A stretch of DNA of 8,358 nt from Phycisphaeraceae bacterium (lineage in GTDB: Bacteria; Planctomycetota; Phycisphaerae; Phycisphaerales; UBA1924). The DNA lies in the NCBI GenBank assembly GCA_009827215.1, contig WUAJ01000098.1:1-8358 (forward strand), written 5' to 3'. Within the stretch, counting starts at the first letter, position 1, and every line of letters begins with the position of its first letter. The position numbers and the translations under genes are program-made. Positions 7,128 to 8,358 of this stretch are shown one piece after another. The notes beneath the pieces were generated by a model, which saw only the letters and a list, made by a program, of their open reading frames with translations, had not been told where the DNA came from and did no database searches.

Positions 7128-7131
7128 GGAG
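7128..7131 (+). promoter_or_regulatory. Shine-Dalgarno site for the polytopic membrane protein
   Basis: GGAG lies 5 bases before the ATG at 7137. It supports that start, 21 bases after the methyltransferase stop. Confidence 0.6.
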
Positions 7132-7136
7132 CACCA

Positions 7137-8358
7137 ATGAGTCCAACTGTCCAAAGCGCCGTCACCTCCGCGGACACAGTCTGGGGCATGATCGCCGTCG
7201 TTCAGATGATCTGGCTCCCAGGCTATGTCCTGACCAAAGCGATCCGTATTCAGGGTTGGCTCACGCGATTGTGTGTCGGATTCACGGCGAGTTTGTGGGT
7301 CAATCTGATGCTGATCCTACTGCTCAGTCTGACAGGGATGGTCAGCAAATCCGCTGTGATGACATTCATGATTCTTGAGCTTTGCGTGCTTGGGTTATTG
7401 TGCTGGCGCGATGCTCGTACGCCGAGACAAAGTAAACCTAACACTGAGTTTGGCGATTCGATTGAGTCTGAAACCGACTCCGGAAAACTCACAACGCTCG
7501 CAGTTCTCACGATGCTCGTCTGCGCTTTCATCGGCATTCAAGCGATCGGGCAGACCTTCTTTATGTGGGATGCCGTCGCGAGCTGGAATCGATGGGCGAT
7601 GGAATGGGCGATGGAAGGCAAAGCAATCCGCGCCAGAGACTATCCACAGCTTCTCCCAGCGACATGGAGCATCAGCTACATCCTCATCGGACACGCAGAG
7701 ATCCAGCAGTTTGCGAAATCTATTCAGGGACTCTTCCCGCTGCTCATGCTCTGCAGCTTATTCATCGCGGCGGTCGCACGCAAATCCGCAATCTTGATGC
7801 GTGCGGTCCCGATCACGATGATCCTGATCTGGGTTCTCTACAAGCCGTTCTTTGTGTCAGGATATATGGACATCCCGGTCGCTGCACTAATGACCCTCTC
7901 ATGGTGTTTGGTACTGCGTGGAGCGGGGATGAATGACCGATCCCAAGCAATCCGAACTGTGCTCTGGGGCGCGTTCGCTGGAGGCGTCGCCGCGGTCAGC
8001 AAACAAGCAGGATTGATCCTCATTGTCTCACTGCCTTTGCTGATTCTCACAACTCAGTTTGTGAATCCCGATATCCGTCGCTGGAAGCTCGCGTTGGTTG
8101 CACTCGGCGTGCTGCTTGCGGTGCTGCTCCCATGGTACTCCTATTCGAGTTACCTGATCTGGTCTGGACAAGACTCGTTTATCGGCAAAGAACTCATGGG
8201 CAACTTCCATCCGCGTCCGAGTATCGGAGGGAGATTCATTACCGCATTCGAGCGCCTCGTTCCTCCACTCAAGATCGGCCGTGAGATTGACGGCTCATAC
8301 ATCGTTTGGGGATTCCTCCTCGGTTCTTTCCTTGGTGTGTTCAACAGGGTCACTCGTC
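7137..8358 (+). CDS. Polytopic membrane protein, probable GT-C type glycosyltransferase, 3' partial
   Basis: The frame is open from ATG 7137 to the window end: 407 residues with no stop. It is strongly hydrophobic, with membrane segments by eye near 17-35, 46-66, 73-90, 118-138, 197-214, 219-240, 245-260, 274-287, 291-306, 318-334 and 388-402. A polar acidic loop lies at 91-117. After the fourth segment comes a large loop with WDAVASWNRWAMEW at 144-157 and YPQLLPATW at 169-177, then SGYMDIP at 241-247 and AAVSKQAG at 285-292. Family knowledge: ArnT/PMT-like GT-C enzymes carry a catalytic acidic residue in the first large periplasmic loop and use polyprenyl-phosphate sugars; D145 could fill that role. 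The preceding GT2-GtrA gene would make such a donor. The GT-C call is inference from topology, motif style and neighbours; a Wzx/Wzy-type role is less likely but not excluded. Confidence 0.8.
   Translation, partial: MSPTVQSAVTSADTVWGMIAVVQMIWLPGYVLTKAIRIQGWLTRLCVGFTASLWVNLMLILLLSLTGMVSKSAVMTFMILELCVLGLLCWRDARTPRQSKPNTEFGDSIESETDSGKLTTLAVLTMLVCAFIGIQAIGQTFFMWDAVASWNRWAMEWAMEGKAIRARDYPQLLPATWSISYILIGHAEIQQFAKSIQGLFPLLMLCSLFIAAVARKSAILMRAVPITMILIWVLYKPFFVSGYMDIPVAALMTLSWCLVLRGAGMNDRSQAIRTVLWGAFAGGVAAVSKQAGLILIVSLPLLILTTQFVNPDIRRWKLALVALGVLLAVLLPWYSYSSYLIWSGQDSFIGKELMGNFHPRPSIGGRFITAFERLVPPLKIGREIDGSYIVWGFLLGSFLGVFNRVTR

Overview
The window looks like a chromosomal stretch from a Gram-negative bacterium. 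GC is in the mid-50s by eye, and GATC tetranucleotides are very frequent. The adaptor / separate ATPase / MacB-type permease set, and the style of those proteins, fit Planctomycetota, possibly a Phycisphaerae-like lineage. That placement is a low-confidence impression from protein style, not a marker gene. No tRNA, rRNA, CRISPR array, insertion sequence or integrase is visible.

Layout. (1) Positions 1-2770, + strand: a tightly coupled tripartite ABC export operon. It holds a periplasmic adaptor (5' end cut by the window), an ATPase whose TTG start overlaps the adaptor stop, and a MacB/FtsX-type permease whose ATG overlaps the ATPase stop. (2) Positions 2774-5095, - strand: a two-gene operon of wecB (UDP-GlcNAc 2-epimerase) followed after 3 bases by a family-4 glycosyltransferase. 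It converges on the export operon with only 3 bases between stop codons. (3) Positions 5096-5260: a divergent control region with a perfect 18-base palindrome and candidate -10 boxes on both strands. (4) Positions 5261-8358, + strand: a family-2 glycosyltransferase fused to a GtrA-like membrane domain, a class I SAM methyltransferase, and a long polytopic membrane protein that runs off the window end. The last resembles GT-C glycosyltransferases.

How they may work together. The two divergent operons look like part of a cell-surface polysaccharide or glycan-modification locus. WecB would supply UDP-ManNAc, and the GT4 enzyme would transfer a sugar from a nucleotide donor in the cytoplasm. The GT2-GtrA fusion would load a sugar on a polyprenyl phosphate and flip it across the inner membrane. 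The GT-C-like protein could then use that lipid-linked sugar on the periplasmic side, with the methyltransferase decorating a sugar or acceptor. The ABC exporter may be an unrelated neighbour, since it is transcribed toward the cluster and shares no promoter with it. Substrates cannot be read from the sequence.
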